A stretch of 64,000 bases of DNA from Roseateles amylovorans. Lineage in GTDB: Bacteria; Pseudomonadota; Gammaproteobacteria; Burkholderiales; Burkholderiaceae_C. Below the pieces are notes generated by a model. That model did not search any database. It worked only from the letters and a program-made list of their open reading frames with translations, and was not told where the DNA came from. How positions within the stretch are numbered: position 1 is the stretch's first letter; each line of letters begins with the position of its first letter. The translations under genes were made by a program, and so were the position numbers. Location: assembly GCF_025398155.2 (NCBI RefSeq), contig NZ_CP104562.2, forward strand, positions 620,001 through 684,000, given 5' to 3'. This document shows, one piece after another, positions 28,018 through 36,613 of the stretch.

Positions 28018-29475
28018 TCAGCGAGCCAGGGGCAGCGGATAGCTCGCCAGGCCGGCGTGGCCGGACTTGGACACCGCCTGGATGCCGAAGATCAGGTTGT
28101 CCTTCGAGAGCGGCAGCGTCACCCGGGTCACATTGCCAACCGACTTCGCGCCTTCCCACGCCTGCGATTCACTGCGGCGCCAGACGATGCGGTAGCCCGC
28201 CAGGTCCGGGTCCTGGCTGGCGGTCCATTGCAGGGTCGTGTCGTTGGTCAGCTCGCGCGCATCGATGCGCGCGCCCTGCACCGGCGCCGGGGCCCAGGCC
28301 AGGGTGGCCAGCCCCGCGAGGTTGATGCGCGCCACGTCGGCCACATAGGCGAAGTCGACGAAATCGGTCAGGTCGCCATAGACCACGCCGTTTTCGGTGC
28401 GCAGGTTCTGGTGCTGGTGCTGGAAATTCTCGAAAGGCTCCGAGAAACGCACCGCCGCATAGCCGCGCTCCAGGAAGGGCAGATGGTCGCCGCCGCGCAG
28501 GTAGCGGTCGCGACGCTGGATCAGGTCAACCGAGAACCCGGGCAGATAACGTTCGCCCTGGGCCTTCAGGTGGCGGCCGAACTGCTGGGTGGGCAGGTCC
28601 TCGCTGCCACCGGCGACGGCCAGCGGTTGCAGCTGAGCGCGGATGGCGGCATTGGTCTTGATCTCGTCCTCACTGGCCGGCGTGTTGGTGCTGGCATTCA
28701 CCAGCAGACGCAGCAGCGGGTCGAAGCCATCGGCAAACAGACGCAGACGCTTCGGATCGTGCTGCCCGGCATCCCCGCGCGAGCTGCCGATGATGTCGTT
28801 GGTGATCATCGCCTCGACATTCAGCCCCTGGGCACGCGCCCGACGCGCCCAGTGGCGAGCGCCCAGCAGGCCCTGCTCCTCACCGGGCACCGCCATGAAG
28901 ACCAGCGTGGCGTCGAAGCGCTGCTTGGCCATGGCACAGGCCATTTCCATGACGGCGGCCGTGCCCGAGGCATCGTCATTGGCACCGGGCGCTTCGCCCT
29001 TGGCATCCATGACGTCGGAATTGCGGGAGTCGTAATGCCCGCTGACGACCAGGATGCGTTCGCGGGGCGTGCCGGCCGAGGCACCGGGCAGGGTCGCGAC
29101 CACATTCACCAGCTCGGTGGCCTGGGTCAGGCGCGGGCCGGGCGGCTCGATGAAGCTGTCCATCGTCACCTGCAGCCGGCCGCCGGTCTTGGCGGCGCAG
29201 TCCTTGAGCTGCTGCTCGATCCAGCGTCGGGCGGCACCGATGCCTCGGGTCTCGCTGGCGGTCTCCGAGGCCGTGTGGCGGGTGCCGAACGCCGCGAGCT
29301 TGCGGATGGTGGCCTCGATGCGATCGGCGGACACATCGGCCAGCATCGGGGCCACGCGCGGGTCCAGCGCCTGCGGGGCGTCCGGTGTGAAGCCGGTGGA
29401 GTTCTGCGCTTGGGCGCCGGCGGTCAGCAGCAGGGCGGCCAGGGCGAGAGCGGTGGTGTGCGCGGTGTATCGCAT
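28018..29475 (-). CDS. Secreted M28-type zinc aminopeptidase
   Basis: A 485-residue exported peptidase. The ATG at 29475 gives a clean signal peptide (RYTAHTTALALAALLLTAGAQAQ); the longer upstream frame is not needed. Catalytic motifs of the M28 family follow: VVSGHYDSR (zinc His), GANDDASGTAAVMEMA (bridging Asp), VFMAVPGEEQGLLGARHWA (Glu-Glu pair), ITNDIIGSSRG and GGDHLPFLERGYAAVRFSE near the last zinc His. The C-terminal ~90 residues form a fibronectin-like beta domain (TTLQWTASQDPDLAGYRIVWRR). It probably cleaves peptides in the periplasm or outside. A dienelactone hydrolase gene lies upstream on the same strand. Confidence 0.88.
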   Translation of the reverse strand: MRYTAHTTALALAALLLTAGAQAQNSTGFTPDAPQALDPRVAPMLADVSADRIEATIRKLAAFGTRHTASETASETRGIGAARRWIEQQLKDCAAKTGGRLQVTMDSFIEPPGPRLTQATELVNVVATLPGASAGTPRERILVVSGHYDSRNSDVMDAKGEAPGANDDASGTAAVMEMACAMAKQRFDATLVFMAVPGEEQGLLGARHWARRARAQGLNVEAMITNDIIGSSRGDAGQHDPKRLRLFADGFDPLLRLLVNASTNTPASEDEIKTNAAIRAQLQPLAVAGGSEDLPTQQFGRHLKAQGERYLPGFSVDLIQRRDRYLRGGDHLPFLERGYAAVRFSEPFENFQHQHQNLRTENGVVYGDLTDFVDFAYVADVARINLAGLATLAWAPAPVQGARIDARELTNDTTLQWTASQDPDLAGYRIVWRRSESQAWEGAKSVGNVTRVTLPLSKDNLIFGIQAVSKSGHAGLASYPLPLAR

Positions 29476-29585
29476 GAAGTGGTTGAAAGCGTGGGGAGGA
29501 GGACGATCGCTCGCCTGAGCGGGCGACCGGCCTGGCATACCCCACCGCGCGTCGACGACCCGCGCGACAGGGCAGGGCGTAGGCA

Positions 29586-30257
29586 TCAGGCCAGGTGCTG
29601 CTTGAGGAAGTCCAGCGTGCGTTGCCAGGCGAGTTGGGCGGCGTCGGCGTCATACACCTCCGGGCGGGTGGCGTTGGAGAACGCGTGGTCCGCTTCGTAG
29701 CGATGGATGGCCGGGTGCTTGCCGGCGGTGGTCATGCGCTGTTCGAGGTCGCTGACCTTTTCGGGCGTGCACCAGTCGTCGCGGGTGGCGAAGTGGCCCA
29801 TGAAGGGCACGCTGATCTTCGCGGGGTCCGCAAACTCGGTCGGCGGAATGCCGTAGTAGCAGACGGCCGCGTCCAGCTCCGGGACATGCACCGAGGCCGC
29901 CACGGTGAGTGCGCCGCCCATGCAATAGCCCATCACGCCCACCTTGGCGCAGCCCAGGCGGTCGCGCAGATGGTTCAGTGCGCCTTGCAGGTCCTGGGTG
30001 GTGGCGTCGCCGAAGTCCAGGCCGTTCATCAGATGGCTGGCCTCGTCGGCATCGGCGGCAATGCGGCCCCGGTAGAGGTCGGGCGCGAGGGTGGTGATGC
30101 CCGCAGAGGCCAGGCGTTCGGCGATGTCCTTGATGTGGGGTTTCAGTCCCCACCATTCCTGAATCAGGATCATGCCGGGCGCACCGTCACCGGCGCTGGC
30201 CAGATAGCCGCTGGTGCGTCCGCCGTCGGGGCGGTCGAATTCGATCATCTGTCCCAT
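29586..30257 (-). CDS. Dienelactone hydrolase family protein
   Basis: A 223-residue cytosolic alpha/beta hydrolase. The nucleophile elbow GYCMGG (cysteine instead of serine, as in dienelactone hydrolases) is near residue 110. The catalytic Asp region HFATRDDWCTPEKV is near 165-178 and the catalytic His in YEADHAFSNATRPEVYD near 195. N-terminal PGMILIQEWWGLKPHIKD is also characteristic. The family hydrolyses dienelactones or other small esters; the actual substrate is open. It begins at the ATG at 30257 and ends 110 bases before the M28 peptidase start, possibly in one transcript. Confidence 0.88.
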   Translation of the reverse strand: MGQMIEFDRPDGGRTSGYLASAGDGAPGMILIQEWWGLKPHIKDIAERLASAGITTLAPDLYRGRIAADADEASHLMNGLDFGDATTQDLQGALNHLRDRLGCAKVGVMGYCMGGALTVAASVHVPELDAAVCYYGIPPTEFADPAKISVPFMGHFATRDDWCTPEKVSDLEQRMTTAGKHPAIHRYEADHAFSNATRPEVYDADAAQLAWQRTLDFLKQHLA

Positions 30258-30385
30258 GGGAACTCCAGTAGTGTCAGAGGGCGCAATCCGGGGGCCGACC
30301 CACGACCGGTCAGGCCCGCCCGATCCGTATCATCGGCCTCACAAGACGGGCATGCGTTCGGCGTGCCATCCTGAGGGAGGAACCC

Positions 30386-30466
30386 GTGAGTCTGCACGAG
30401 CAGTTGTACCAATGGACGGCCCGGCAGGGCCTGGATGCGATCAGCGCACGCCGCGCGGTTCCCTGA
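30386..30466 (+). CDS. Possible micro-ORF with strong ribosome site
   Basis: A 26-codon frame starting GTG with GAGGGAGG five bases upstream; it encodes a peptide beginning MSLHEQLYQWTARQ. It ends shortly before the convergent 88-residue gene. The ribosome site is strong, but no homology is recognised; it may be the remnant of a truncated gene. Confidence 0.25.
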   Translation: MSLHEQLYQWTARQGLDAISARRAVP

Positions 30467-30478
30467 CCCGGCTCCGCC

Positions 30479-30745
30479 TCACGCGTCGCGCAGGCCTTCA
30501 GGCTCACCGCCGTCGATCATCAGATCGATCAGTTCGCGCAGGAAAGCCAGGGCTTCTTCGGCGGTGGCAAAGTAGTACTCGCCGCCCAGGTCGGCGGCAT
30601 CGCCGTCCGGGCCCACATGGACAACCGACCAGCCTTCGGCCCCGCCACCGATCGCACAGACGCCGAAACTGCCTGGCGCCAGATCGCGGCTGGAGCCGGA
30701 AGTGATGAAGAGGTCCTTGCCCCGATGCTCGTAATAGCGTTTCAA
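30479..30745 (-). CDS. Small hypothetical protein
   Basis: An 88-residue acidic soluble protein starting MKRYYEHRGKDLFITSGSS. The middle is Gly-rich (FGVCAIGGGAEGWSVVHVG), and the end is an amphipathic acidic helix (TAEEALAFLRELIDLMIDGG). No family is recognised. It is transcribed leftward, divergent from the DUF427 gene. Size, acidity and codon use look like a real gene, but no function can be proposed. Confidence 0.5.
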   Translation of the reverse strand: MKRYYEHRGKDLFITSGSSRDLAPGSFGVCAIGGGAEGWSVVHVGPDGDAADLGGEYYFATAEEALAFLRELIDLMIDGGEPEGLRDA

Positions 30746-30897
30746 ATCGATCCGATCAAACGTCCGGTCCCGTCGTGAGCGACAGTCCGGTCAAGCGTCA
30801 GCCCAGCCGAACAGGCCCGGCCGTTGCAGCCCGCGCATCCGCGTGCAGCCATCCATCCTTAACCCTCAGCAACCAGCCACCCGCAGGAGATCCACCC

Positions 30898-31179
30898 ATG
30901 AAGGCAACCTGGAACGGCGAAGTCATCGCCGAGAGCAACGACACCGTGGTCGTCGAAGGCAATCACTACTTCCCGATGACCTCGCTCAAGCGTGAGTTCA
31001 CCGCATTCAGTAATCACCGGACGTCATGCCCCTGGAAAGGTCAGGCGCACTACTTTAGCTTGTTGGTCCACGGGGACATGAACCCCGACGCCGTCTGGTA
31101 CTACCCCAACCCCAGCGAGGCCGCCGCAGAGATCAAGGACCGTGTGGCGTTCTGGAAGGGCGTCCAGGTCACGGAATGA
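30898..31179 (+). CDS. DUF427 domain protein
   Basis: A 93-residue single-domain protein covering the whole DUF427 fold: MKATWNGEVIAESNDTVVVE at the start, GNHYFPMTSLKREFTAFSN, then the conserved TSCPWKGQAHYFSL and NPDAVWYYPNPSEAAAEIKD..AFWKGV. The ATG at 30898 has AGGAG eight bases upstream, so the longer frame from 30775 is rejected. DUF427 proteins are small beta-rich soluble proteins, sometimes fused to nucleotidyltransferases or stress proteins; no reaction is assigned. No operon partner is apparent. Confidence 0.9.
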   Translation: MKATWNGEVIAESNDTVVVEGNHYFPMTSLKREFTAFSNHRTSCPWKGQAHYFSLLVHGDMNPDAVWYYPNPSEAAAEIKDRVAFWKGVQVTE

Positions 31180-31214
31180 GCGGCGCGGCGGGTGCCGCCA
31201 TCGCGCCCGCCCAT

Positions 31215-31279
<65 letters not shown>

Positions 31280-31341
31280 TCGCCGCCCGCCGCCCGTCGC
31301 CCGTCGCTCGCTGCCCGCTGCCCGAACGGTGCGGCGTTCGC

Positions 31342-32769
31342 TCAGGGTGCGGACAGGCCCGTCGTCGCGGACCCCGTCGCGGCGGACGCCGAGGCGGTCT
31401 CGCGCGGCCACAGCACCCACAGCCGCAGAGGCTGCTTCATGCGGCCGGCCTGCTGCTCGGCCTGATCGCCCCAGCCCCAGAAGAAGTCGGCCCGCACCGC
31501 GCCGGTGATGGCGGCCCCCGTGTCCTGGGCCATCACCAGGCGACGCATCGGTGTGGTCGACAGCGGTTCGGTGGTGTCCAGCCACACCGGTGTGCCATAG
31601 GGAATGCTGGCCTTGTCGACCGCAATCGAGCGGCCCGGCGTCAGCGGCACGCCCTGGCCGCCGCGCGGCCCGACGGCCGGGTCCGACAGCGGCTCTTCGC
31701 GGAAGAACACATACCGCGGATTGGCCCACATCGCTTCCTTCAACTTCTGCGGATTGCGACGGGCCCATTCCTTGATGCCGGGCCAGGAGGCCTCGGTCGC
31801 CTTCAGTTCGCCCTGCGCGATCAGCCATTGGCCCATCGACCGATAAGGCTGTTCGTTGTGCCCGGCGAAAGAGAGGCGGACCCAGCGGCTGCTGCCGTCC
31901 GACTCGGTGACCCGCAGGCGGCCGCTGCCCTGGATCTGCATCACCAGCGCGTCCAGCGGATCCTGTACCCAGGCCAGGCTCAGCCGGCTCAACCGGGTGT
32001 TGCTCTCGATCTGCTGACGGGTGTCGTAGGGCCGACGCTGGGCCAGGTCTTGCGGTGGCGCCAGCAGCGGCACGCGGAAGTCGCCCAGCGCCTGCCGCCG
32101 TGCTTCCAGTTGCGGTTCGTAATAGCCGGTGGCCAGACCGTCGCGCTCACCCTCGGGTGACTCGACACGATAGGGGCGCAGCCGCTTCATCAGCCAGACA
32201 TAGGCGTCCCAGTCGTCCGACGGACGCAGCCGCTGGGCCTGGGTGCACAGCGCCGTCCAGCCCGGCATCGGCCGCTCGCAGCCGCGCAGCAGCGCGGGCC
32301 ACCACTCCAGCGCCCGGTCCTGGCCCCAGCCGGGCAGTTCATTCCATTCCGCTGCCACCCAGCGCGCGCGCTCACGGGCCAGCACCTGTCGGCCGACGGT
32401 GTCGGCGCGACGGTCGTCACTGGCGCCGGGGGCGCTGCCGGGCGAGGGCGCCGCCGCGGCCGCGCTGCTCCGGTTGTCAGTGCCCGGCCAGTCGCCGTTG
32501 AGCAAACGGGCAGGATCGACCTTGGAGGTCGATCCGCTGGCCGTGCCCGTGCCCGTCGGGGCCGGTCTGGCCGAGCCCGGCTCACGGACGACCGACGGCC
32601 CGCCGCAGCCGGCCAGCACGCCTAGAATCGCCAGCACGGCGCCCCAGGGGGCGGCGGGATGGACGTGGTGGCCGTGTTCCCGCGTCGTGCACCGGGCTGG
32701 GGACGGAACCCGGGTCCGCAGCAGACGACGAAGACCGGATTGGAAACTCAAAGGACCGCGACAAATCAT
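31342..32769 (-). CDS. mltA: Membrane-bound lytic murein transglycosylase A
   Basis: About 475 residues. It cleaves glycan strands of peptidoglycan to 1,6-anhydro-muropeptides in the periplasm. A lipoprotein signal (GAVLAILGVLAGC, lipobox LAGC) is followed by a Ser/Ala-rich linker. The MltA domain shows GLATGYYEPQLEARR, MQIQGSGRLRV, FAGHNEQPYRSMG and YVFFRE. The C-terminal 3D domain carries SIAVDKASIPYGTPVWL and AQDTGAAITGAVRADFFWGWGD with catalytic Asp residues. The start is uncertain: the ATG at 32769 gives a long basic leader and overlaps the divergent small gene by two bases; a downstream TTG is possible. Confidence 0.92.
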   Translation of the reverse strand: MICRGPLSFQSGLRRLLRTRVPSPARCTTREHGHHVHPAAPWGAVLAILGVLAGCGGPSVVREPGSARPAPTGTGTASGSTSKVDPARLLNGDWPGTDNRSSAAAAAPSPGSAPGASDDRRADTVGRQVLARERARWVAAEWNELPGWGQDRALEWWPALLRGCERPMPGWTALCTQAQRLRPSDDWDAYVWLMKRLRPYRVESPEGERDGLATGYYEPQLEARRQALGDFRVPLLAPPQDLAQRRPYDTRQQIESNTRLSRLSLAWVQDPLDALVMQIQGSGRLRVTESDGSSRWVRLSFAGHNEQPYRSMGQWLIAQGELKATEASWPGIKEWARRNPQKLKEAMWANPRYVFFREEPLSDPAVGPRGGQGVPLTPGRSIAVDKASIPYGTPVWLDTTEPLSTTPMRRLVMAQDTGAAITGAVRADFFWGWGDQAEQQAGRMKQPLRLWVLWPRETASASAATGSATTGLSAP

Positions 32770-32887
32770 GGGCATGATTTTGCTGGAGGCGCTGGGCGCA
32801 TTGGCCTTGCTGGTCTTGATCGTCTGGTGGACCATGTTCTCGGGCCGCAAGGGCGGCGAACGCCCGGAGGACCGCGACGCGGCCTGA
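32768..32887 (+). CDS. Small single-span membrane protein
   Basis: A 39-residue protein: short N-terminus, one transmembrane helix (ILLEALGALALLVLIVWWTMF) and a basic-then-acidic cytoplasmic tail (SGRKGGERPEDRD). AAAGGA lies 12 bases upstream of the ATG. The hydrophobic pattern and positive-inside tail are characteristic of genuine small membrane proteins. Its start codon overlaps that of mltA on the other strand, an unusual arrangement. It lies directly before the recombinase gene, which is convergent. Function unknown. Confidence 0.55.
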   Translation: MGMILLEALGALALLVLIVWWTMFSGRKGGERPEDRDAA

Positions 32888-32941
32888 CGCTCCCTCGAAA
32901 CACGCCCCCGGCGCCCCAGCGCCTGCGGAGCGTCGGGAGGT

Positions 32942-34987
32942 TCAGGACTTCGGCGGGACCAGGAAGCTCAGCGGCTGCGAACGCACCCGTGCCCAGATCG
33001 CGGCGCTGACCCGTTTGCGATCCGCCAGCTTGATGCCGCGGGACCGCAGCGCCACCTTGAAGGCCAGATAGAAGCTCACGCCGACATTCAGCAGACCGGT
33101 GCCCAGGATGCTGATCACGCAGAGCCAGAACGGCCAGTGCTTCAACACATCAACGCCCAGTGCACCCGCCGCGGCGGCGAGCTGGCCGCTCGACAGCGTC
33201 ACATGCCGGACCTCGAGCGGCAGCCCGAAGAATCCCAGCAGCGCGGGCACCAGGCCGAGCATCAGGCCCAGACTGATGTTGGCGGTGAGACCGGAAATGT
33301 TCTCCCGCCACCAACGGGACCAGCGCTTGGCCCGGTTCTCTCCCAGGGTCGCGACGATGCGCGGATTCCAAGCGATTGCGCTGTCCAGCCGATGGAAGAC
33401 GAACCAGTTCTCCACCCAGCCCGCGATCAGGCTGGACGCAAACAGCAGCACGCCGGTGAAGGCCGCAAAGAACAGCGACGGACCCAGCACCGTCAGCGAG
33501 TGCAGGACGTGCTCGGCATCTTCCACACCCACCAGCGGTTTGCCGAAGCTCAGCCAGGCCAGCAGCTGCACCGCCAGCACCATCGGTGCCGCCAGCGCCA
33601 GGTTGCCGATGATCCCGGCGGTCTGTGATCGGAACAGGTGAACCACTTCGTCGACGAAGGCCTGAAGGCCGGAATCGTTGTCGATGTGGCGCAGCTTTTC
33701 GGCCAGGGCCGGTGCCGTCATCGCGGGCTGCTTGGTGGCGACGGTCCAGTGCAGCAGCAGGATGATCACGAAGCTCAGCGCATAGTTCACGCCGGCCCAG
33801 AAGCCGCCCCAGAAGGCCGAGAGCCCGAGCGCCATGATCGCGAATTTCGCGAAGGTGGTGCCGGCGATGACCAGACCGCCGCCGCCGGCGCGGCGCAGCA
33901 TGTCGCGGTATTCGTCGCGGTTGCGGGTGATGTAGTGCTCGCCGGTCTCGGCGCTGCGCTCGGCCACCTTGCGCGCCAGCAGGGAGTAGTGACGTGCGAA
34001 CAGGGTGCGGATGCTGCGCCGGTCATGCACCACCGACACCAGGCTGGCCACCAGGCGCAGCAGCTCGCGTTCCGGATGCGGCGCCAGCAGCACCGCGAGC
34101 AGGTCCTCGACCCGTCGCAGCCGCGCCTGCATCTGCTCGACGCCGAACATCAGGTCCACCGAGACGCCGTGTTCCTCCAGATGGTCCGGCACCGAGCGCA
34201 CCGCGGCGCGGCATTCGTCCAGCAGGGCGCGCAGGTATTGCAGCGCGGCAGGCAGGGCGGCGCGGTCGTCCTCGACCAGCGCCTGTTCGACCTGCTCCCA
34301 GGCGGTCGCCAGGTTGCGGAAGGGCCGGCTGGCCAGCCGTGTCGGATCCATGCGGGCGCGCAGCGCGCCCGACAGGCCCGCCGCGCGCACGGAGCTCACC
34401 AGCACGGTCACGGCGGCCCGCATTTCCTCGCGCCAGTCGCCTTCCGGCGCGCCCGCAAACAGAAGGCTCAGACGTTTCAGCAGCTCATCGTCGACGGCGT
34501 TGATCCATTCGGCGTCCTCCTCGTGCGGAAAGAGCAGCTCGAACAGCTCGGCCAGATCGCGGGTGTCGGCGCTTTGCGGCAGCACGCGGCGCCGGATCCG
34601 CCCCAGGAACTCGCCCCACAGGGCCATGCGCGGCGCGAAACCGACTTCGGCGAACAGGCTGATCGCGTCCACCTCCGCCCAGACGCCGGCGATGACCCCG
34701 GCGAAGGATGCCGCGTGCTCGGGATGACGCTCCAGCAGGTTCAGCAGGTATTTGAGCCGCCGCACCGGCAGCGGCGTGGGGATGGGCACCACCGGGCCCT
34801 CGACCTGCACACTCAAGGGCGCGCCGGCCGGCACCGTCACCGGAGCGGTGGGGCGATCATCCTTGAGCGGGGCGTGCCGCAACCATTCGACCAACCGCAC
34901 CAGCCACAGGTTGCGCTCGGCCAGCGGCGCCCGCGGATGCGCCGCATTGAGCAGCGCGGTCAGGTCCCAGCCGCGGCTTTTCCACAT
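32942..34987 (-). CDS. COG4389 'site-specific recombinase' family membrane protein
   Basis: A 681-residue protein of the family named site-specific recombinase (Gcr type, Pfam SpecificRecomb). The N-terminal half is soluble and helical. The C-terminal half has six to seven transmembrane segments (LVIAGTTFAKFAIMALGLSA, WGGFWAGVNYALSFVIILLL, APMVLAVQLLAWLSFG, SLGLMLGLVPALLGFFG). Characteristic stretches are RDEYRDMLRRAGGGG and AGWVENWFVFHRLDSAIAWN. Despite its name, no recombinase active site is visible and the topology argues for a membrane function. It overlaps the apaG stop codon by one base, indicating co-transcription with apaG. Confidence 0.85.
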   Translation of the reverse strand: MWKSRGWDLTALLNAAHPRAPLAERNLWLVRLVEWLRHAPLKDDRPTAPVTVPAGAPLSVQVEGPVVPIPTPLPVRRLKYLLNLLERHPEHAASFAGVIAGVWAEVDAISLFAEVGFAPRMALWGEFLGRIRRRVLPQSADTRDLAELFELLFPHEEDAEWINAVDDELLKRLSLLFAGAPEGDWREEMRAAVTVLVSSVRAAGLSGALRARMDPTRLASRPFRNLATAWEQVEQALVEDDRAALPAALQYLRALLDECRAAVRSVPDHLEEHGVSVDLMFGVEQMQARLRRVEDLLAVLLAPHPERELLRLVASLVSVVHDRRSIRTLFARHYSLLARKVAERSAETGEHYITRNRDEYRDMLRRAGGGGLVIAGTTFAKFAIMALGLSAFWGGFWAGVNYALSFVIILLLHWTVATKQPAMTAPALAEKLRHIDNDSGLQAFVDEVVHLFRSQTAGIIGNLALAAPMVLAVQLLAWLSFGKPLVGVEDAEHVLHSLTVLGPSLFFAAFTGVLLFASSLIAGWVENWFVFHRLDSAIAWNPRIVATLGENRAKRWSRWWRENISGLTANISLGLMLGLVPALLGFFGLPLEVRHVTLSSGQLAAAAGALGVDVLKHWPFWLCVISILGTGLLNVGVSFYLAFKVALRSRGIKLADRKRVSAAIWARVRSQPLSFLVPPKS

Positions 34988-35361
34988 CAGTGCAGGCTGC
35001 CGGCCTCGGCCAGCAGGAATTCGGGGACGTCGGCGTAGAAGACGTCGGCGGTTTCGGTGGCGCAGAGATAGCGGCCGCTCATGCTGCCCTGCTTGGTGGC
35101 GATCTGGGCCCAGGAGCTGTACTGGAACCGCTCGCCGGGCTGAAGCACCGGTTGATGGCCGACCACGGCCAGGCCGTGGACCTCCTGCGAATGGCCGTTG
35201 GCATCGACGATGGTCCAGTGACGGCCGATCAGTTGCGCCGTGACATCCCCGCGGTTCTCGATGGTGACGGTGTAGGTGAACGCGTGCTGGCCGCGCTCCG
35301 GGAAGGTCTGTTCGGCCAGGGGCTCGACGACGACGCTGCAGTGAAAGTGCGGATGTGCCAT
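34987..35361 (-). CDS. apaG: ApaG protein
   Basis: A 124-residue single-domain immunoglobulin-like protein: FTYTVTIENRGDVTAQLIGRHW, ITDANG-like IVDANGHSQEVHGLAVVGHQ, PVLQPGERFQYSSW, and GSMSGRYLC, which form the conserved ApaG core. The family is associated with Co2+/Mg2+ efflux phenotypes in enterobacteria; the molecular role is unresolved. The ATG at 35361 is supported by domain length. It is translationally coupled (one-base overlap) to the recombinase-family gene downstream and lies near rpe, a neighbourhood common in Burkholderiales. Confidence 0.93.
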   Translation of the reverse strand: MAHPHFHCSVVVEPLAEQTFPERGQHAFTYTVTIENRGDVTAQLIGRHWTIVDANGHSQEVHGLAVVGHQPVLQPGERFQYSSWAQIATKQGSMSGRYLCATETADVFYADVPEFLLAEAGSLH

Positions 35362-35417
35362 TGCACCAATTCTAGGTGGGGGTCCGGTATGCTGGGTCCA
35401 TCATCAAAAGAACCCGC

Positions 35418-36524
35418 ATGGAGACAAGTCCAGGCCCCTCTGTGCCGCCGAAGGCCCTTGGCGTTGCGTCGGCCGACGCCGTGACGGCCTCGGTGCGCGA
35501 CCTGGGCGCGCCGCGCGCCGCAGGCACCGCGCACTCGGCGGCTGGCAAGCGGGGGGGCTCCTCCGGCGAGGCTGAGGCCGGTCGGCGGTTCACACTCGTG
35601 GCGCTGGCGCGAAGCGCCGTCGCGCTGACCGGCGTGCTCGCAACGGCTCGGTACGCCGGCGCGATCCCCTTGGGCATGGGGCCCGCCCCGGCGTCGGCGG
35701 CCACGTCGCCCGTCCCCGACCCCATGGCCCGTGGCGGCGCGTCCAGCACCGGCGCTCCCGCGCCAGCACCGGCGTCGCAGATTCCCGCGCCCCGTTCGGT
35801 CGCCAGTTCGGGCGACGCGGTCCCCTCGAGTGGTCTGCTGCGGCTGCGCACGGCCTCCCAGTCCGGCTCGCCGCTCAAGTACAGCTCGGGTGATCCGCAG
35901 CGGCCTGGCTTGTGCGGCGAGATCGTGACGGCGTTGCTGCGAGCGGATCCCGACCTTCGGTTGGACGGAGTGGAGCAACGGGTGCCGCTGCGCCGGGTCG
36001 AGCTGATGCTGGGCCGTCGTGAGATCGATGTCTTTTTCTGTCTGCTGGATGCCGAGCATCGGAGTCCGCTGATGCGCTATCTGCCGGTGCCGCTGTACCG
36101 GGTGCGTCATGTGCTGGCGATGCGGGCCGATGACCCGCGCGTGCCGCGGAACTGGGACGAACTGCGTGCGTTCGCCCGCACCGAGCCGCTGCTGGTGCAG
36201 CAGGGCACCAAGCTGGCCGGCACCTTGCGGGAGGCGGATGTGCGCCATGTCGAAAGCGCCCGCACCGATCGGGACGCGATGGAGATGCTCGTGCGCGGCC
36301 GGGCGACCGCCGTCTATGGGCAGGATCTCGGGCTGCGGCAGGCGCAGCGTGGCACCGAGCTCGAGCGGCTGGTGCGCATCGGTCCCACGGTGTTCCAGGA
36401 GGATGTGCAGTACGCCGTGGTGTCGCGTGGGGTGTCGGCCCCGGTGGTGGCCCGCCTGACCGAGCGACTGCGGCAACTGGCCGTCAGCGGCGAATTGGCG
36501 CGACTTGCTGAACGCTATCGTTGA
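35418..36524 (+). CDS. Periplasmic solute-binding-like protein (family 3)
   Basis: About 368 residues. The N-terminal ~140 residues are Pro/Ala/Ser-rich with a hydrophobic segment (FTLVALARSAVALTGVLATA) that could be a signal anchor. The C-terminal ~230 residues resemble an amino-acid-type SBP_bac_3 domain: LCGEIVTALLRADPDLRL, then VFFCLLDAEHRSPLMRYLPV, VRHVLAMRADDP, VPRNWDELRAFARTEPLLVQ, and FQEDVQYAVVSRGVSAPV. No ABC transporter genes are adjacent, so it may act as a sensor or orphan binding protein. The start at the ATG 35418 is tentative; a further in-frame start exists upstream at 35376. Confidence 0.7.
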   Translation: METSPGPSVPPKALGVASADAVTASVRDLGAPRAAGTAHSAAGKRGGSSGEAEAGRRFTLVALARSAVALTGVLATARYAGAIPLGMGPAPASAATSPVPDPMARGGASSTGAPAPAPASQIPAPRSVASSGDAVPSSGLLRLRTASQSGSPLKYSSGDPQRPGLCGEIVTALLRADPDLRLDGVEQRVPLRRVELMLGRREIDVFFCLLDAEHRSPLMRYLPVPLYRVRHVLAMRADDPRVPRNWDELRAFARTEPLLVQQGTKLAGTLREADVRHVESARTDRDAMEMLVRGRATAVYGQDLGLRQAQRGTELERLVRIGPTVFQEDVQYAVVSRGVSAPVVARLTERLRQLAVSGELARLAERYR

Positions 36525-36613
36525 GCGCGGCAAATGCCGTCCGACCACGCCCGCATCCGGGTTCCTACAATGACGGTTTTCCCCGCCACCGGCTCCCACT
36601 GCCGATTCCTGCC

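Noticed and set aside
32942..34987. Interpretation of the COG4389 gene as an active integrase or mobile-element gene
   Set aside because: No tyrosine or serine recombinase active-site motif and multiple transmembrane helices; the name is historical, and there are no attachment sites or cargo.
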